The notes: generated from the sequence alone by a model not told the origin. A stretch of DNA of 52,939 nucleotides from Bacteroidetes bacterium HGW-Bacteroidetes-1 (GCA_002842755.1 PHDU01000003.1:68414-121352), one strand, 5' to 3'. Shown: positions 1-9,736, numbered from the stretch's first letter. Made by a program: numbers and translations.

Positions 1-2273
1 TGGGAAGCAATATCACCTACACGGTTTGTGACCTGTCCAATTTCGGAAAACGTTTGTTTGGGGTTGCTGTACGTATAATTAAAATAAGCAGAATAAGTCT
101 CCATTCGATAAACCGCATTGGTTTGAACACCTTTAATAATAAATTCCCCGATGTTGGCATTCTGAACCTTACCGGGATTATCTTCCACATCTACAGTACT
201 GACAACATTATCAATATAATTTTGATACAACGAAATATCGGCTTGAAAAGACTTGCTTAATCTGATACCAGAACTGAACTCAACATTTCGGATATTTTCA
301 GTTTTTAAAGTTGGATTGGGAATCCGGTTGCCTACAGCTGAATATTTTGTCCAGTTAGAAACATTCATGATACCACGTGAATATATGGCTTTGAATGTAT
401 ATTTTCCAGGCGACCACACCACTGCTGCCCTTGGACTTATCTCGCTACCAAATCCATCATTATTCCTTACAACATTATAGTCATAACGAAAACCTAATGT
501 TACCTTAAGATCCCTTTGTGCCTGCCAGGTACCCTGGGTATATAACCCAACATCCCAAACATTAAATTCATTACCACCTTTTGGCGATGGATTAATTACC
601 GCTGAATCCTGCGGCGTATCAAGCAAACTTGTATAATATGCTCCCTGAAGCGTACTATTACGAATTTCAAGTCCGGAAACAATATCAAATCTTGAGGAAG
701 GTCTGTAATTGACTTTCAACTCATTCCTCAATTGTTTTGACTGTTCAAAAAGATAAAGCGTAGTCCAGACAGGGGCTGTGTTGCTTAAAAGATCATTCAG
801 TTTTTTATTTCCGCGGGCATAATTCAACAATGAAACCAGTCGTGTATCATCTGTGACAGTATGAATACGGTATGTAGTAAGATTTGAGAGGAACACCTTC
901 TCGCTGAGCTGATTCTCATACTTTGTATAGAAATTACTCAACTGTGGAACCCAGTTACTCCCATTTTCAGATCCTGCGACAAACAGATCGGTGTATTGAG
1001 TGGTACCGCCACGAGAGTATTTCCACGATTGAAAACCAATGGAAAAATTACCGATATTAACCCTGCCATTAATCAACCAACTGTCTGTTTCGTTCGTAAA
1101 AGTGATCTTGTTTCCACCAACAATCTGGTCATAAGCTGACTTATCAAGATTTCTTGCCGTTTCAATTCCAAGCGAAGTGAGGCTCAGCATACTCGAATCA
1201 GCTGATATTTGATAGAAAGGGTGATTAAAGGGCAAACTGTTGGCCAATAAATATTGTTTTGCATTCTGATTGATGCCAAGCAGCTGACCATAATCAACTT
1301 CATCGTATGCAGAAGGATCATAGTCAAAGTATTTCTGACTGGAAAGATCATGCTCATCGGAATGATACAAGCGTCCCGTTAAAGTAAAAGAAACGCTTCT
1401 TTTCTTTCCCGACACACTCATATCAACAGTTCGGGTATTGTAACTTCCATAATTAACTTTCCCACTTATCCCTATATTTCTGCCAGGTTTTATGGCATCA
1501 ATAGAATTTCTGCTAATCACATTGATTACGCCTGCAAATGCGTTCGGGCCATACATTGTTGATGCAGGGCCATAAATAATTTCAACTCGTTCAATATTCG
1601 AAAGGGGATATTGTCGGTCAATATAGGCCCAATTCGTCCATAGATCATTCTCTTCGATACCATCAATCAGCAATAGCGTTTTTTCTGTGTTATTTTGCCG
1701 GAAACCTCTTTGATAAATATTGGCGTACTCAGGGCCGTAGAATAAAGTAAGGTCAAAACCAGGCACATCCTTAAGCAGTTCAACAAGATCATTGTACCCT
1801 CTCTTTTGGATATCCTCCCTCGTGATGACCGCAATGGTAGCAGGAGTTTCATAAATGTTTTCAGCCTTTTTTGAAACTGAAGTAACAATTTGTCCTACTC
1901 CCGATACTTTCAGTTTATTCACCAAATTAATAAATGACGGAGGGTCAAATAAATTTGCATCATACGTTGGATTGATCTGAAGCAGAAAAGCTGTTTCAAT
2001 GATAGCCTGTGATAAAGAATCGATTGAAAGAAATGACATTGCTTTCAACCTGTGCGCTTCAACTTTTTGCTTTTCATTAAAGCCTTTGCTGACACATTGT
2101 TCGAGAGAACTTATTACCAGGTCAAATTTTCCCAATTCATAAAATTTTCGAGCCTCAGTAAGTGTTACTTCGTCGCACCCCTGACCAACAACCGGTTTTA
2201 CAAATAAAAGGGGTACGATAAAAAACTGAAGGGTCATCAAGATAAGAATACGGCTTACATGTATGTATTTCAT
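1..2273 (-). CDS. TonB-dependent receptor with TPR-like N-terminal domain (partial, C-terminus off the left edge)
   Basis: An uninterrupted minus-strand frame begins at an ATG at 2273 and is still open at base 1, giving about 757 residues of an outer-membrane beta-barrel importer. In order it shows a hydrophobic signal peptide (about residues 1-31), a helical TPR-like segment (about 35-122, with 'EARKFYELGKFD' and 'KVEAHRLKAMSFL'), a plug domain (about 130-245, with 'ETPATIAVITREDI', 'LIDGIEEN' and 'ERVEIIYGPASTMYG'), then barrel strands rich in aromatic and Asn residues. It lacks the CarboxypepD-like domain of SusC proteins, and no susD follows. A helical N-terminal extension before the plug is unusual and could bind a periplasmic partner. 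It lies 29 bp downstream of the nSTAND gene on the same strand, so the two are probably co-transcribed. The ligand is unknown. The receptor call is firm; the TPR label is by pattern only. Confidence 0.9.
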   Translation of the reverse strand, partial: MKYIHVSRILILMTLQFFIVPLLFVKPVVGQGCDEVTLTEARKFYELGKFDLVISSLEQCVSKGFNEKQKVEAHRLKAMSFLSIDSLSQAIIETAFLLQINPTYDANLFDPPSFINLVNKLKVSGVGQIVTSVSKKAENIYETPATIAVITREDIQKRGYNDLVELLKDVPGFDLTLFYGPEYANIYQRGFRQNNTEKTLLLIDGIEENDLWTNWAYIDRQYPLSNIERVEIIYGPASTMYGPNAFAGVINVISRNSIDAIKPGRNIGISGKVNYGSYNTRTVDMSVSGKKRSVSFTLTGRLYHSDEHDLSSQKYFDYDPSAYDEVDYGQLLGINQNAKQYLLANSLPFNHPFYQISADSSMLSLTSLGIETARNLDKSAYDQIVGGNKITFTNETDSWLINGRVNIGNFSIGFQSWKYSRGGTTQYTDLFVAGSENGSNWVPQLSNFYTKYENQLSEKVFLSNLTTYRIHTVTDDTRLVSLLNYARGNKKLNDLLSNTAPVWTTLYLFEQSKQLRNELKVNYRPSSRFDIVSGLEIRNSTLQGAYYTSLLDTPQDSAVINPSPKGGNEFNVWDVGLYTQGTWQAQRDLKVTLGFRYDYNVVRNNDGFGSEISPRAAVVWSPGKYTFKAIYSRGIMNVSNWTKYSAVGNRIPNPTLKTENIRNVEFSSGIRLSKSFQADISLYQNYIDNVVSTVDVEDNPGKVQNANIGEFIIKGVQTNAVYRMETYSAYFNYTYSNPKQTFSEIGQVTNRVGDIAS

Positions 2274-2302
2274 ATTCACTGCTTATATAGATATTGTTAG
2301 AT

Positions 2303-5300
2303 TCATGGCAGATCTTTTATGGTTTTATGATAGGGCACGTCCTCGCCAACCATCTTGTTCCATTCAGCTAATGTCATATTGCGTTTTATTGCTGGCAATA
2401 TTTTATCCGCCATCTGCTGGTTTTTTGTTGAAAAAATCCGAATCGTTTTATCAGCACTGCAGGACACAAGATGATTACCATCAGGAGTAAACAGCACATT
2501 ATATACCCAAAACTCATGGTTGTTGATAGAGACAGGATTTTCTTCAGTGATTGGATAAGGCGATATGCGTATCGACCAGTCATAGCTTGCTGAGGCAATA
2601 TGATTACCATCATGACTAAAATCTATACTGTTAATACCCGAAATATGTCGTCCAACAACTGACTTCCCAATGATTACTGAATTTTTGTCAAAATGTATTA
2701 TCTGTATTGTACCGTTTTGACAACCCAATGTGATTTTTTCGCCTTTCGGGTCGTATTTAACTGTTAATGCTGGACTTTCCAATTTGATCAAAGTAGTTAC
2801 TTTCTGTTCATCACCTTCGAATGAAATCACTTTTACATTTCCTGAACTGGTAGTATATACAAGCTCGGTTCCTGAATAATTTACATCAAGGCTGTGAATA
2901 GGGTCTGTAACTGAGTCGATTAAAGCACTTTGGAAACTACCACCGTCATAATTCCATTTCAGCAATCTTCCATCTGACCCGCATGAATAGAACTGATCCT
3001 TAACCGGATCAGTTTTTAGTTCGTTTATGATGGATGAATGGGCGTAGATTACTTTTGGTGATTTTGGAAACGCATTGTGATTCCAAACAACGAGCTGACC
3101 ATCGGTGGTTCCTGCAACCAGCCATTTGTTATCATTGGTTAACATTATCGACCTGAAAGGGGCTTTAATATCTTTCGTGATTTCTGCTTTGACCGGTGGT
3201 TCTGTTTCATTATAAAGATTCCATTGAAATACATTTTTATCGTCACCACAGGAATAGAGTAGTTTGCCATCGTTTGAAATTGTTATATCGCGAACAGCAT
3301 TCTCATGACCTCTAAGTATAACCGGATCATTGGAAATAGCAGATAAGGCATTGTACATTGCTGGGTCGCTTTCTGCACCACCATTCTCACGTTGAATTTG
3401 ATAGGCCGTCAGTGCAAACAATGCAGGTGAACTATCCTTAATGGTTGAATGTAATTGGAGTGATTGGATAGCCATAGAATTGGCAATGGCAAGAAGACGC
3501 AATCGTTGGGCTGTTTTCTCCGATTCTTCAGCTTTAATCCGTTCCTGATCAGCAATTTGTTTTTGCATTAAAGCCTCTTGACGTTGAATCTGAGCTTCAT
3601 CTCTTGCTGTAAGCGCTTCATGCTTTGCTATATCGGCTTGTTTTTTTTGTTGAATAGCTTCCACAGTTTGTTCCTGAGCAATGTTTTGTTGTTTAACTGC
3701 ATATTGTCTTTGTTGTTCGGCAATCATTTCCTGTTGTTCGGCAATCTGCTGCTGTTGTTCAGAAATCTTTCGCTGAATAATAGCTTCTTTACGTTGTTCG
3801 TCTGTTTTTTTTCTTTCCACAACAGCCATTTTTTCTTTTTCGAAAGCTTCTTTTCTACTGGCCTCTGCTTTGAAACGCAGATTGAGTGAAACAACCAGAA
3901 ACAGTATGGATATTACGGATGCGATACCCAAAACTATGGCTGAAAATCTTGCCCTCTTTAGATTTCTCTTTTGCTGGTTTTCCTTTTTCGAGCGTTCAAA
4001 CTCGTTCTTTTTTTTGCTATAATCAAGAAAAGTCATGGCTCTGTCGAAGGCTGGATCATATCTTGAAGCCCAGGTAGCATTTGGATGTGTTTGTTCTTTC
4101 CATTGCAAGGCAAGTTGTAATTCAGGATCGACCCACAATCCGGTTTTACCAATCTGGTATAATTCAGCAGACTTTGAGAGACGTAAGTAAAGCTGAGCAG
4201 ATTCACCTTCCTCCTCAACCCATTTTTTTAATCTGGCCCAAACCCTCATGATACTTTCATGAGAAATATCGATGATTGAGTCTTCAGAAAGGGTAATATG
4301 CGCTGCTGGCATTAAGAAAGCACAACCGGGACTTCTGAAATGATCAATCAAACGAATAATTTCATCTTCCCTAGCGTTGGTAAGGGTACAAATCTCTGCC
4401 AAACTTGTCGGACGACGTGTTCCTCTGCTTTCTTTTGTCAGATCAGTTAGCGCTTTAAAAAGTTTTTCTGCATTAAATTTATTTTTATCGTCCTTTAAAC
4501 TGCCATAAATTTCCTCAAGATGAACCGAAAGTGCTTCTTTCATCGTTCCAATCGCCTCATAATGCTCAATATCAACAGGTTGTTCACCAACTTTGTTCAT
4601 AGTCCAGTGATCCCAGGTACGCATCATCGCATGTTGAAGAATAGGCAATTGATCCGGGTCATCACCAACATCTTCGAGTAAACGCTCCACAAGAGTTTCA
4701 CTGATATTGTTGCCAGTAGCGAGGATTGGTCCGGTTATAGCGCGTCTACGTTCATCATTGTTCATTCTTGGAACCAGATAATAGCCTGAATTAATCCATT
4801 CACTCAGGCCTCTGAACTCTGTGCATTCGTCCAGAAAATCGGTTCGCATCGACAATACAATGTATATCGGCACAGCTGATTGTTCTACAGCATTAATTAT
4901 TTGCCTTATAAACAAATTTGATTCAGCAGCAGTCTGTTCGGCAGAACCACTTCTTTTAAATCTAAATAACTCTTCAAACTGATCAATAAAAATCAATAGA
5001 GACTGTTGAGGTAACAGCAATTCACCTGCGATTTTTACAAGACCATTATCCTCTGTACGCAACAGTGTCTGAATCATCTCCTGTTCGTACAATCCATCCG
5101 CCAACACTTTTGATAGGTTTCCAACCGGATCTTCAGCAGGACGGAAAATGATCAGCTTCCACAATTCCGTGTGATTACCCCTATGTGTCTTAAATAATTC
5201 AGGTATAAGCCCTGCTTTTATTAATGAAGATTTACCACAACCTGAGGAGCCAACAATTGCTAGAAATTTGGTATCAGAAAGCTTTTTTATTAATTCCTGA

Positions 5301-5395
5301 ACCTGAAATTCCCTTCCGAAAAAATGATGGTTCTCATTTATTTCATAACTCCTTATACCCGGGAAAGGGTTGGCATTAAATTTTTCACGTGCCAT
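2303..5395 (-). CDS. nSTAND-type NTPase with transmembrane helix, coiled coil and C-terminal WD40 propeller
   Basis: This 1030-residue signal-transducing STAND NTPase opens with the family signature 'NPFPGIRSYE...FFGRE', then Walker A GSSGCGKSS (G49-S57) and Walker B/sensor LLIFIDQFEE (D138, E141, E142). A winged-helix-like region with 'SHESIMRVW' follows near residue 370. A strong hydrophobic helix (about 484-507) suggests membrane anchoring. Next comes a long Gln/Glu/Lys-rich coiled coil (about 507-640), and seven WD-like repeats (about 690-1000), enough for one propeller. In STAND proteins such a propeller usually senses a ligand while the NTPase is the switch. No effector domain (TIR, caspase, nuclease) is visible, so a classical defence role is not supported. 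The downstream partner is a TonB-dependent receptor, which hints at envelope signalling. Divergent from it is a kinase/SpoIIE phosphatase module. Confidence 0.9.
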   Translation of the reverse strand: MAREKFNANPFPGIRSYEINENHHFFGREFQVQELIKKLSDTKFLAIVGSSGCGKSSLIKAGLIPELFKTHRGNHTELWKLIIFRPAEDPVGNLSKVLADGLYEQEMIQTLLRTEDNGLVKIAGELLLPQQSLLIFIDQFEELFRFKRSGSAEQTAAESNLFIRQIINAVEQSAVPIYIVLSMRTDFLDECTEFRGLSEWINSGYYLVPRMNNDERRRAITGPILATGNNISETLVERLLEDVGDDPDQLPILQHAMMRTWDHWTMNKVGEQPVDIEHYEAIGTMKEALSVHLEEIYGSLKDDKNKFNAEKLFKALTDLTKESRGTRRPTSLAEICTLTNAREDEIIRLIDHFRSPGCAFLMPAAHITLSEDSIIDISHESIMRVWARLKKWVEEEGESAQLYLRLSKSAELYQIGKTGLWVDPELQLALQWKEQTHPNATWASRYDPAFDRAMTFLDYSKKKNEFERSKKENQQKRNLKRARFSAIVLGIASVISILFLVVSLNLRFKAEASRKEAFEKEKMAVVERKKTDEQRKEAIIQRKISEQQQQIAEQQEMIAEQQRQYAVKQQNIAQEQTVEAIQQKKQADIAKHEALTARDEAQIQRQEALMQKQIADQERIKAEESEKTAQRLRLLAIANSMAIQSLQLHSTIKDSSPALFALTAYQIQRENGGAESDPAMYNALSAISNDPVILRGHENAVRDITISNDGKLLYSCGDDKNVFQWNLYNETEPPVKAEITKDIKAPFRSIMLTNDNKWLVAGTTDGQLVVWNHNAFPKSPKVIYAHSSIINELKTDPVKDQFYSCGSDGRLLKWNYDGGSFQSALIDSVTDPIHSLDVNYSGTELVYTTSSGNVKVISFEGDEQKVTTLIKLESPALTVKYDPKGEKITLGCQNGTIQIIHFDKNSVIIGKSVVGRHISGINSIDFSHDGNHIASASYDWSIRISPYPITEENPVSINNHEFWVYNVLFTPDGNHLVSCSADKTIRIFSTKNQQMADKILPAIKRNMTLAEWNKMVGEDVPYHKTIKDLP

Positions 5396-5683
5396 TGTTT
5401 ATCATCATAATTATCCATGCAAGATAAAAATATTTACGGGTTTGCTGAAAAAATAATTTATTTTTTTTTGTTATGCAATTCTTAAAAATAAACTATTTAA
5501 AATAGTTTTTGAGTCTCATTGTCAACAAATTCATTATAAATATGTTAGACTAAAATCGATAAATAAAATTCAACTATTTTACTTGTACATTTACATCATC
5601 TAAAGAAATATTGAAAAAAGGCTTACTTTCGTTCAGTATTTTTTAGACTGTTAACAGGCTGAAGTTGAAATAAATTATACAAC
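5396..5683. other. AT-rich divergent intergenic region with a short perfect dyad
   Basis: This is the shared upstream region of the nSTAND gene (minus) and the kinase/phosphatase genes (plus). It is very AT-rich with T runs. The only clear structure is a perfect 9+9 bp inverted repeat with a one-base centre at 5490-5508 (AAACTATTT / AAATAGTTT), a possible operator. I found no convincing TTTG plus TAnnTTTG promoter pair on either strand. Confidence 0.35.
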
Positions 5684-5967
5684 ATGAAGCATCAAGCGAA
5701 ATACATTCATCACGAAAACAAGTTGGCTTTTAAGTTGATGGTATATATTTTGTTCCCAGCATTGTCATTTTTTCTATTATTCTTTTCTATAATTATACTG
5801 TAATGCGCAATAATACAAAGAATACTATAAAGCAAAACAGCGCAAATATTCTTGCCGCTTCAATTTCAAGAGTTGATAAAACGGTAATTACAGTGCAAAA
5901 AATTCAAGATTATGTTTCCCAGATAATCCAGTCTCCTGATTATTCACTAGATGAATTATGTCGATGA
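5684..5967 (+). pseudogene. Remnant of a membrane sensor N-terminus, broken by a frameshift
   Basis: An ATG at 5684 opens a frame with a basic start ('KLAFKLMVYIL') and one hydrophobic helix, and stops at 5801-5803. The adjacent frame then continues the same protein: YNYTVMRNN, then 'IKQNSANILAASISRVDKT', ending at a TGA at 5965-5967. Joined together this is about 93 residues that look like the first membrane helix and the start of the periplasmic Cache-type domain of SpoIIE-phosphatase or histidine-kinase sensors. The break lies in the T-rich stretch around 5770-5795. The rest of the sensor, its second membrane helix and HAMP are absent, and the kinase ATG at 5958 overlaps the end of the remnant. 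It may be a true decay product or, for the frameshift alone, a sequence error in a homopolymer-rich tract. The family assignment is from memory of the motif pattern. Confidence 0.6.
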
Positions 5968-6938
5968 AAAGAAACTTAACCTCATCAATTATCAATTCTG
6001 ACAAAACTTCAATAGATTTGAGAAATATGATTGATAAACTGGAAGAAACAAATCAAATCCTATTGAAGAATGAGGAACTGTATACTATAGACCTAAAAGC
6101 CAAAGAAAAAGAGTTAAAAGCTGCTCAGGAGCTATTGATTCAATTGGAAAATATGGCATCTATAGGTCAATTGGCAGCAGGAATTGCCCATGAAATTAAA
6201 AATCCATTGAACTTCATAAATAATTTTGCACAACTCACTGCAAATCTCGCGAATGAATTAAGTGAAGAACTTGAAAAATTATCGGATTGCTTCAATGAAA
6301 ACGATAAACAGTATATCACAGAAATAGCCAATGACATCAAAGAAAACACACAGAAAATAAATGAGCATGGCAAAAGAGCTGAAAGTATTATTAAAGGCAT
6401 GCTGCTTCAGTCGAGAGGAAAAGCTGGCGAGATGCATCCAACCGACATAAATGCTATGCTTGCCGAATATATTAATCTTGGATTTCATGGAATGAGAGCC
6501 CAGGATTCTGGTTTTAACATCAAAATTGACACAGAATATGACCCTGCAATCGGCAAGGTGAAAGTGATTCCACAAAATTTAAGCAGGGTGTTTTTAAATA
6601 TCATTAGCAATGCATTTTATTCAACCAATGAAAAAAAGAAACAATTAAAAGATGCTTTTACACCAGTTCTTTTGGTGAGCACAAAAAATAATACCGATAC
6701 GGTCGAGATTCGTATTCACGACAACGGAAATGGTATTCCACAAGAAATTCTCGATAAGATTTTTGATCCTTTTTTTACTACAAAACCTCCAGAACAAGGA
6801 ACGGGATTAGGACTATCGCTTAGTTATGACATCGTTGTAAAAGAACACAAAGGAGAAATGAGGGTTGACTCTCAAGAAGGAGAATTTGCAGAATTTATTA
6901 TTACTATACCTAAAAACATAAATGAACATCACGTCTAA
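5958..6938 (+). CDS. Soluble histidine kinase
   Basis: A 326-residue histidine kinase with no membrane segment. Residues 1-65 are a charged helical coiled coil. The phosphoacceptor is H78 in '[10 protein letters not shown]'. The ATP-binding domain shows the N box ('[12 protein letters not shown]'), the G1 box 'DNGNGI', the F box 'DPFFTTKP' and the G2 box 'GTGLGLSLS'. It should autophosphorylate and pass phosphate to a receiver, most simply the one encoded 12 bp downstream. The gene begins inside the last bases of a broken membrane-sensor remnant, which suggests that an ancestral longer sensor kinase lost its input domain or that a sensor gene was deleted up to this point. A second ATG two codons in (5964) is an alternative start. 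No clear ribosome binding site is visible, as is common in Bacteroidota. Confidence 0.92.
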   Translation: MSMKRNLTSSIINSDKTSIDLRNMIDKLEETNQILLKNEELYTIDLKAKEKELKAAQELLIQLENMASIGQLAAGIAHEIKNPLNFINNFAQLTANLANELSEELEKLSDCFNENDKQYITEIANDIKENTQKINEHGKRAESIIKGMLLQSRGKAGEMHPTDINAMLAEYINLGFHGMRAQDSGFNIKIDTEYDPAIGKVKVIPQNLSRVFLNIISNAFYSTNEKKKQLKDAFTPVLLVSTKNNTDTVEIRIHDNGNGIPQEILDKIFDPFFTTKPPEQGTGLGLSLSYDIVVKEHKGEMRVDSQEGEFAEFIITIPKNINEHHV

Positions 6939-6950
6939 ATATACTAAATT

Positions 6951-8132
6951 ATGGAAATGGATTTTGATTTGAAAGTAAAAATTATGGTAGTTGACGATGA
7001 AGTTGATCTCGAACCGCTTATAAGGCAAACTTTCCGGCAACATATTAGAAAAAATGAATACGATTTTGTTTTTGCATACAATGGCCTTGACGCACTAGCC
7101 AAGCTAATTGAGTATCCTGATATCGGTGTTATTCTTTCTGATATCAATATGCCTGAAATGGATGGATTAACGTTGCTTTCAAAGTTAAAAGAACTCAAAA
7201 ATCCCTCTTTGAAAACTGTTGTTGTTTCGGCATATGGCGACATGGAAAACATACGCACAGCCATGAACCGAGGGGCTTTCGATTTCCTTACAAAGCCAAT
7301 CAATTTTGAAGATCTTGAAATTACCATAAATAAGACTTTGGAAGAAATTAGACTTCAACGTAAAGCAGTGCATGAACATGATCAGCTAATCTCTATTCAG
7401 CGCGACCTGAATGTTGCCCGCGAAATTCAACAAGGAATTCTACCTCAGGTATTTCCACCGTTTCCCAACAGAAATGATTTTGAAATATTTGCCACAATGG
7501 TAGCGGCAAAAGAAGTAGGCGGCGATTTCTACGACTTTTTTATGATTGATGAGGATCGTTTGGGATTTGTGATCGGTGACGTTTCAGGGAAAGGAATTCC
7601 AGCGGCTATTTTTATGGCTGTTAGTCGTACATTGATACGTGCAACTGGCCTTAAAGGGATGCCTCCCGGTGAATGTCTTGCTTACGTAAATAGCCTTCTT
7701 TGTAATGAAAGTGTTTCATGTATGTTTGTAACAGTTTTTTACGGCATATTGAACCTGAAGACAGGAGAACTTGAATATGCAAATGCTGGCCATAATCCTC
7801 CTTTTATCCTTAATGAAAATGGACAATTTAAAATAGTAGAATCTTTAGGTGATATAATATTGGGTGTTTATGACAATGCAGAGTATAAATCAAAAAGTAC
7901 CCTTTTGAAACCGAAGGAAGGAATTTTATTATATACGGATGGTGTTACCGAAGCATTTGATACCAAAGGAAACGAATATGGTGAGGAACGCTTAAAGCAT
8001 CTTTTTTCTTCATTTGAGAATTATACAGCCATAAAAACTGTAAATTCTGTAGTCGAAGATGTAAATGCCTTTTCGCATGGTGCACCACAATCTGATGATA
8101 TAACATTACTTTACTTAAAATACTTAGGATAA
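6951..8132 (+). CDS. Response regulator with SpoIIE/RsbU-type PP2C phosphatase output
   Basis: A 393-residue two-domain protein. The receiver (residues 9-135) has the acidic pair D15/D16, phosphoacceptor D64 in 'LSDINMPEMDG' and the conserved K115 in 'LTKP'. A helical linker containing 'VAREIQQGILP' leads to a SpoIIE/PP2C phosphatase domain (about 175-392) with metal-binding motifs 'EVGGDFYDF', 'IGDVSGKGIPAA', 'NAGHNPP', 'LYTDGVTEA' and 'SDDITLL'. In known systems such phosphatases dephosphorylate an anti-sigma-factor antagonist (RsbV/SpoIIAA type) in partner-switching pathways. No antagonist or anti-sigma gene lies in this window, so the target is elsewhere. The pairing with the upstream kinase is very likely, given the 12-bp gap and same strand. 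It converges with the glucan locus that follows. Confidence 0.95.
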   Translation: MEMDFDLKVKIMVVDDEVDLEPLIRQTFRQHIRKNEYDFVFAYNGLDALAKLIEYPDIGVILSDINMPEMDGLTLLSKLKELKNPSLKTVVVSAYGDMENIRTAMNRGAFDFLTKPINFEDLEITINKTLEEIRLQRKAVHEHDQLISIQRDLNVAREIQQGILPQVFPPFPNRNDFEIFATMVAAKEVGGDFYDFFMIDEDRLGFVIGDVSGKGIPAAIFMAVSRTLIRATGLKGMPPGECLAYVNSLLCNESVSCMFVTVFYGILNLKTGELEYANAGHNPPFILNENGQFKIVESLGDIILGVYDNAEYKSKSTLLKPKEGILLYTDGVTEAFDTKGNEYGEERLKHLFSSFENYTAIKTVNSVVEDVNAFSHGAPQSDDITLLYLKYLG

Positions 8133-8231
8133 GTAGGTTGGGAAATAGTTATTGAAAGCCATATAAAAAAGCATCCATTGTATCATCTCAATGTGATTGT
8201 GGATATTTTAAAACCTATTTACCTGTTACCG

Positions 8232-9719
8232 CTAATCCCACTTTATAGACACTACCGATTTGGCAGGAATTGAATAACTAAAAACTTTTTTTCCTTGTTT
8301 AACGGTAAAAGTTTTAAAGGCGCTATCATAGTTGGTAACTACAAGTGCTTTACTACCATCCGTATTCATAAAAGCCACGGCTTCAATATTGGTAAGTGAT
8401 TGTGCATAAAGAAGAGAAATTCGTTCTGCGCCAGGTCTGACCACTTTTGAAAAATGTCCAATGGCGTAATATTCTTCATTCAGTGTTATAAGTCCGGTGG
8501 ATTGATTTATCGTGATTACACCCCTGCAATCAGAACAGCCATTGTTTCGTGGGCCGAAGTTCTCGTCAAGTGCCAGATTCCACATCAGGGCAGAGCGCGA
8601 CCAGTTGTTGGCCGTTCCAATAAATATATTCCGCATATACCACATAAGGTTGTCCTCAAAATTGACAGCCCATGCCCCACCCGATATTTCAGTAAAATGC
8701 AATTCTTTGTCAGGATGTGCATTATGAACCGTTGACATGGCTGAAACACTTCCTGCATAAGCGTGGAATGCACTTCCCGCTGTATAAGTATTGGCTTCAG
8801 TGTCATTCAAAAGCGAAATAGAATACTGGGTATTGTCCCAGTTATGGTCGTAGTTTATAATTTTTACAGCAATATCGGTTGCTGCTTCAATCTTAGGGCC
8901 AAGGTGATTTTTGATGAAATCCATCTGATCGCCTGATTGCATCTCCATACAAGGATATGCTGCTGTGAAATAAAGTGGCTCATTTTGAGGGGTAACATGG
9001 GTAATGTTGATTCCCTGGCTTTTCATTTCGCGAATGTATTTCACAAAATAGTCGGCATAAACTTCGTAGCTATCCGTACGAAGCTTACCTCCTTTTAAAC
9101 TATTGTTGGTCTTCATCCAAGCTGGAGGACTCCAGGGTGAACCCATAAGGAATATATCAGGAGAAATGTTCACTATTTCTTTGAGTACCGGAACTACATC
9201 CAAAAGATCCTGATCCAATGAAAAGTTATCAAGCGCAAAATCAGTTTGTCCTGTTTGAAGATCATTGTAAGTAAAATCAGACAAAGAAAAGTCCGATGCT
9301 CCCATGGTAAGGCGCAGGAATGATATTCCGATACCAGTTTCCTGATTAAATAGTTTGTTTAGAATAACATCCCGCTCTTGTGCGTCAAGTTTTCTATTCA
9401 ACAAATAGGCGGAAGAGCCCGTCAATGCCGCACCATACCCGTCAACCGTTTGAAAAGAAATGGTTGTGTCGACAGTAATGACAGGCCATTCCTCAGGAAC
9501 TGTTGTTCGCACAGATAAATCGCTCTCCTGACTAAAAAGCTTCAACTTATCGCCGCGCGTGAGCCAAACTTTTGCCTTCCCAATATCCGGAAGGGGCGGA
9601 TTAATGATTGGATCATCAGGAGTGTCTTTTCCTTTGCAATTCAAGAAGATAAAAAAGAAAAGAGAAACTGAAATCAATACAATAGATTTATTCCAATTGC
9701 GGTTAAAATGTAATTTCAT
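8232..9719 (-). CDS. Glycoside hydrolase family 30 lipoprotein, probable beta-1,6-glucan/glucosidase activity
   Basis: A 495-residue GH30 enzyme with a lipoprotein signal (hydrophobic stretch ending in FLNC) and a (beta/alpha)8 barrel plus C-terminal beta-sandwich. The acid/base is E247 in 'TPQNEPLY' and the nucleophile is E344 in 'LHFTEISGG'. 'VDGYGAALTGSSA' and 'SPWSPPAWMK' are further family motifs. GH30 includes glucosylceramidases, xylanases and beta-1,6-glucanases. The surrounding GH16, GH3 and Sus genes favour action on beta-1,6-linked glucose branches of a laminarin-type glucan, which is inference. It is the last gene of the locus and is separated from susD by a strong terminator hairpin, with only 17 bp between hairpin and start codon, so it probably depends on read-through. 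Confidence 0.9.
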   Translation of the reverse strand: MKLHFNRNWNKSIVLISVSLFFFIFLNCKGKDTPDDPIINPPLPDIGKAKVWLTRGDKLKLFSQESDLSVRTTVPEEWPVITVDTTISFQTVDGYGAALTGSSAYLLNRKLDAQERDVILNKLFNQETGIGISFLRLTMGASDFSLSDFTYNDLQTGQTDFALDNFSLDQDLLDVVPVLKEIVNISPDIFLMGSPWSPPAWMKTNNSLKGGKLRTDSYEVYADYFVKYIREMKSQGINITHVTPQNEPLYFTAAYPCMEMQSGDQMDFIKNHLGPKIEAATDIAVKIINYDHNWDNTQYSISLLNDTEANTYTAGSAFHAYAGSVSAMSTVHNAHPDKELHFTEISGGAWAVNFEDNLMWYMRNIFIGTANNWSRSALMWNLALDENFGPRNNGCSDCRGVITINQSTGLITLNEEYYAIGHFSKVVRPGAERISLLYAQSLTNIEAVAFMNTDGSKALVVTNYDSAFKTFTVKQGKKVFSYSIPAKSVVSIKWD

Positions 9720-9736
9720 TTGGTAATGTTAATAAA

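Noticed and set aside
2263-2490. Short plus-strand open frame at the end of the nSTAND gene
   Set aside because: It lies wholly against the WD40-coding strand and the receptor start, and shows no recognisable protein features.
3578-3889. A 103-residue plus-strand open frame rich in Leu and Phe
   Set aside because: It is the complement of the Gln/Lys-rich coiled coil of the nSTAND protein; the repetitive codons produce an open frame by chance.
2303-5395. Reading the nSTAND gene as an anti-phage defence protein
   Set aside because: No nuclease, TIR, protease or other effector domain is present, and no defence genes adjoin; its partner is a TonB receptor.
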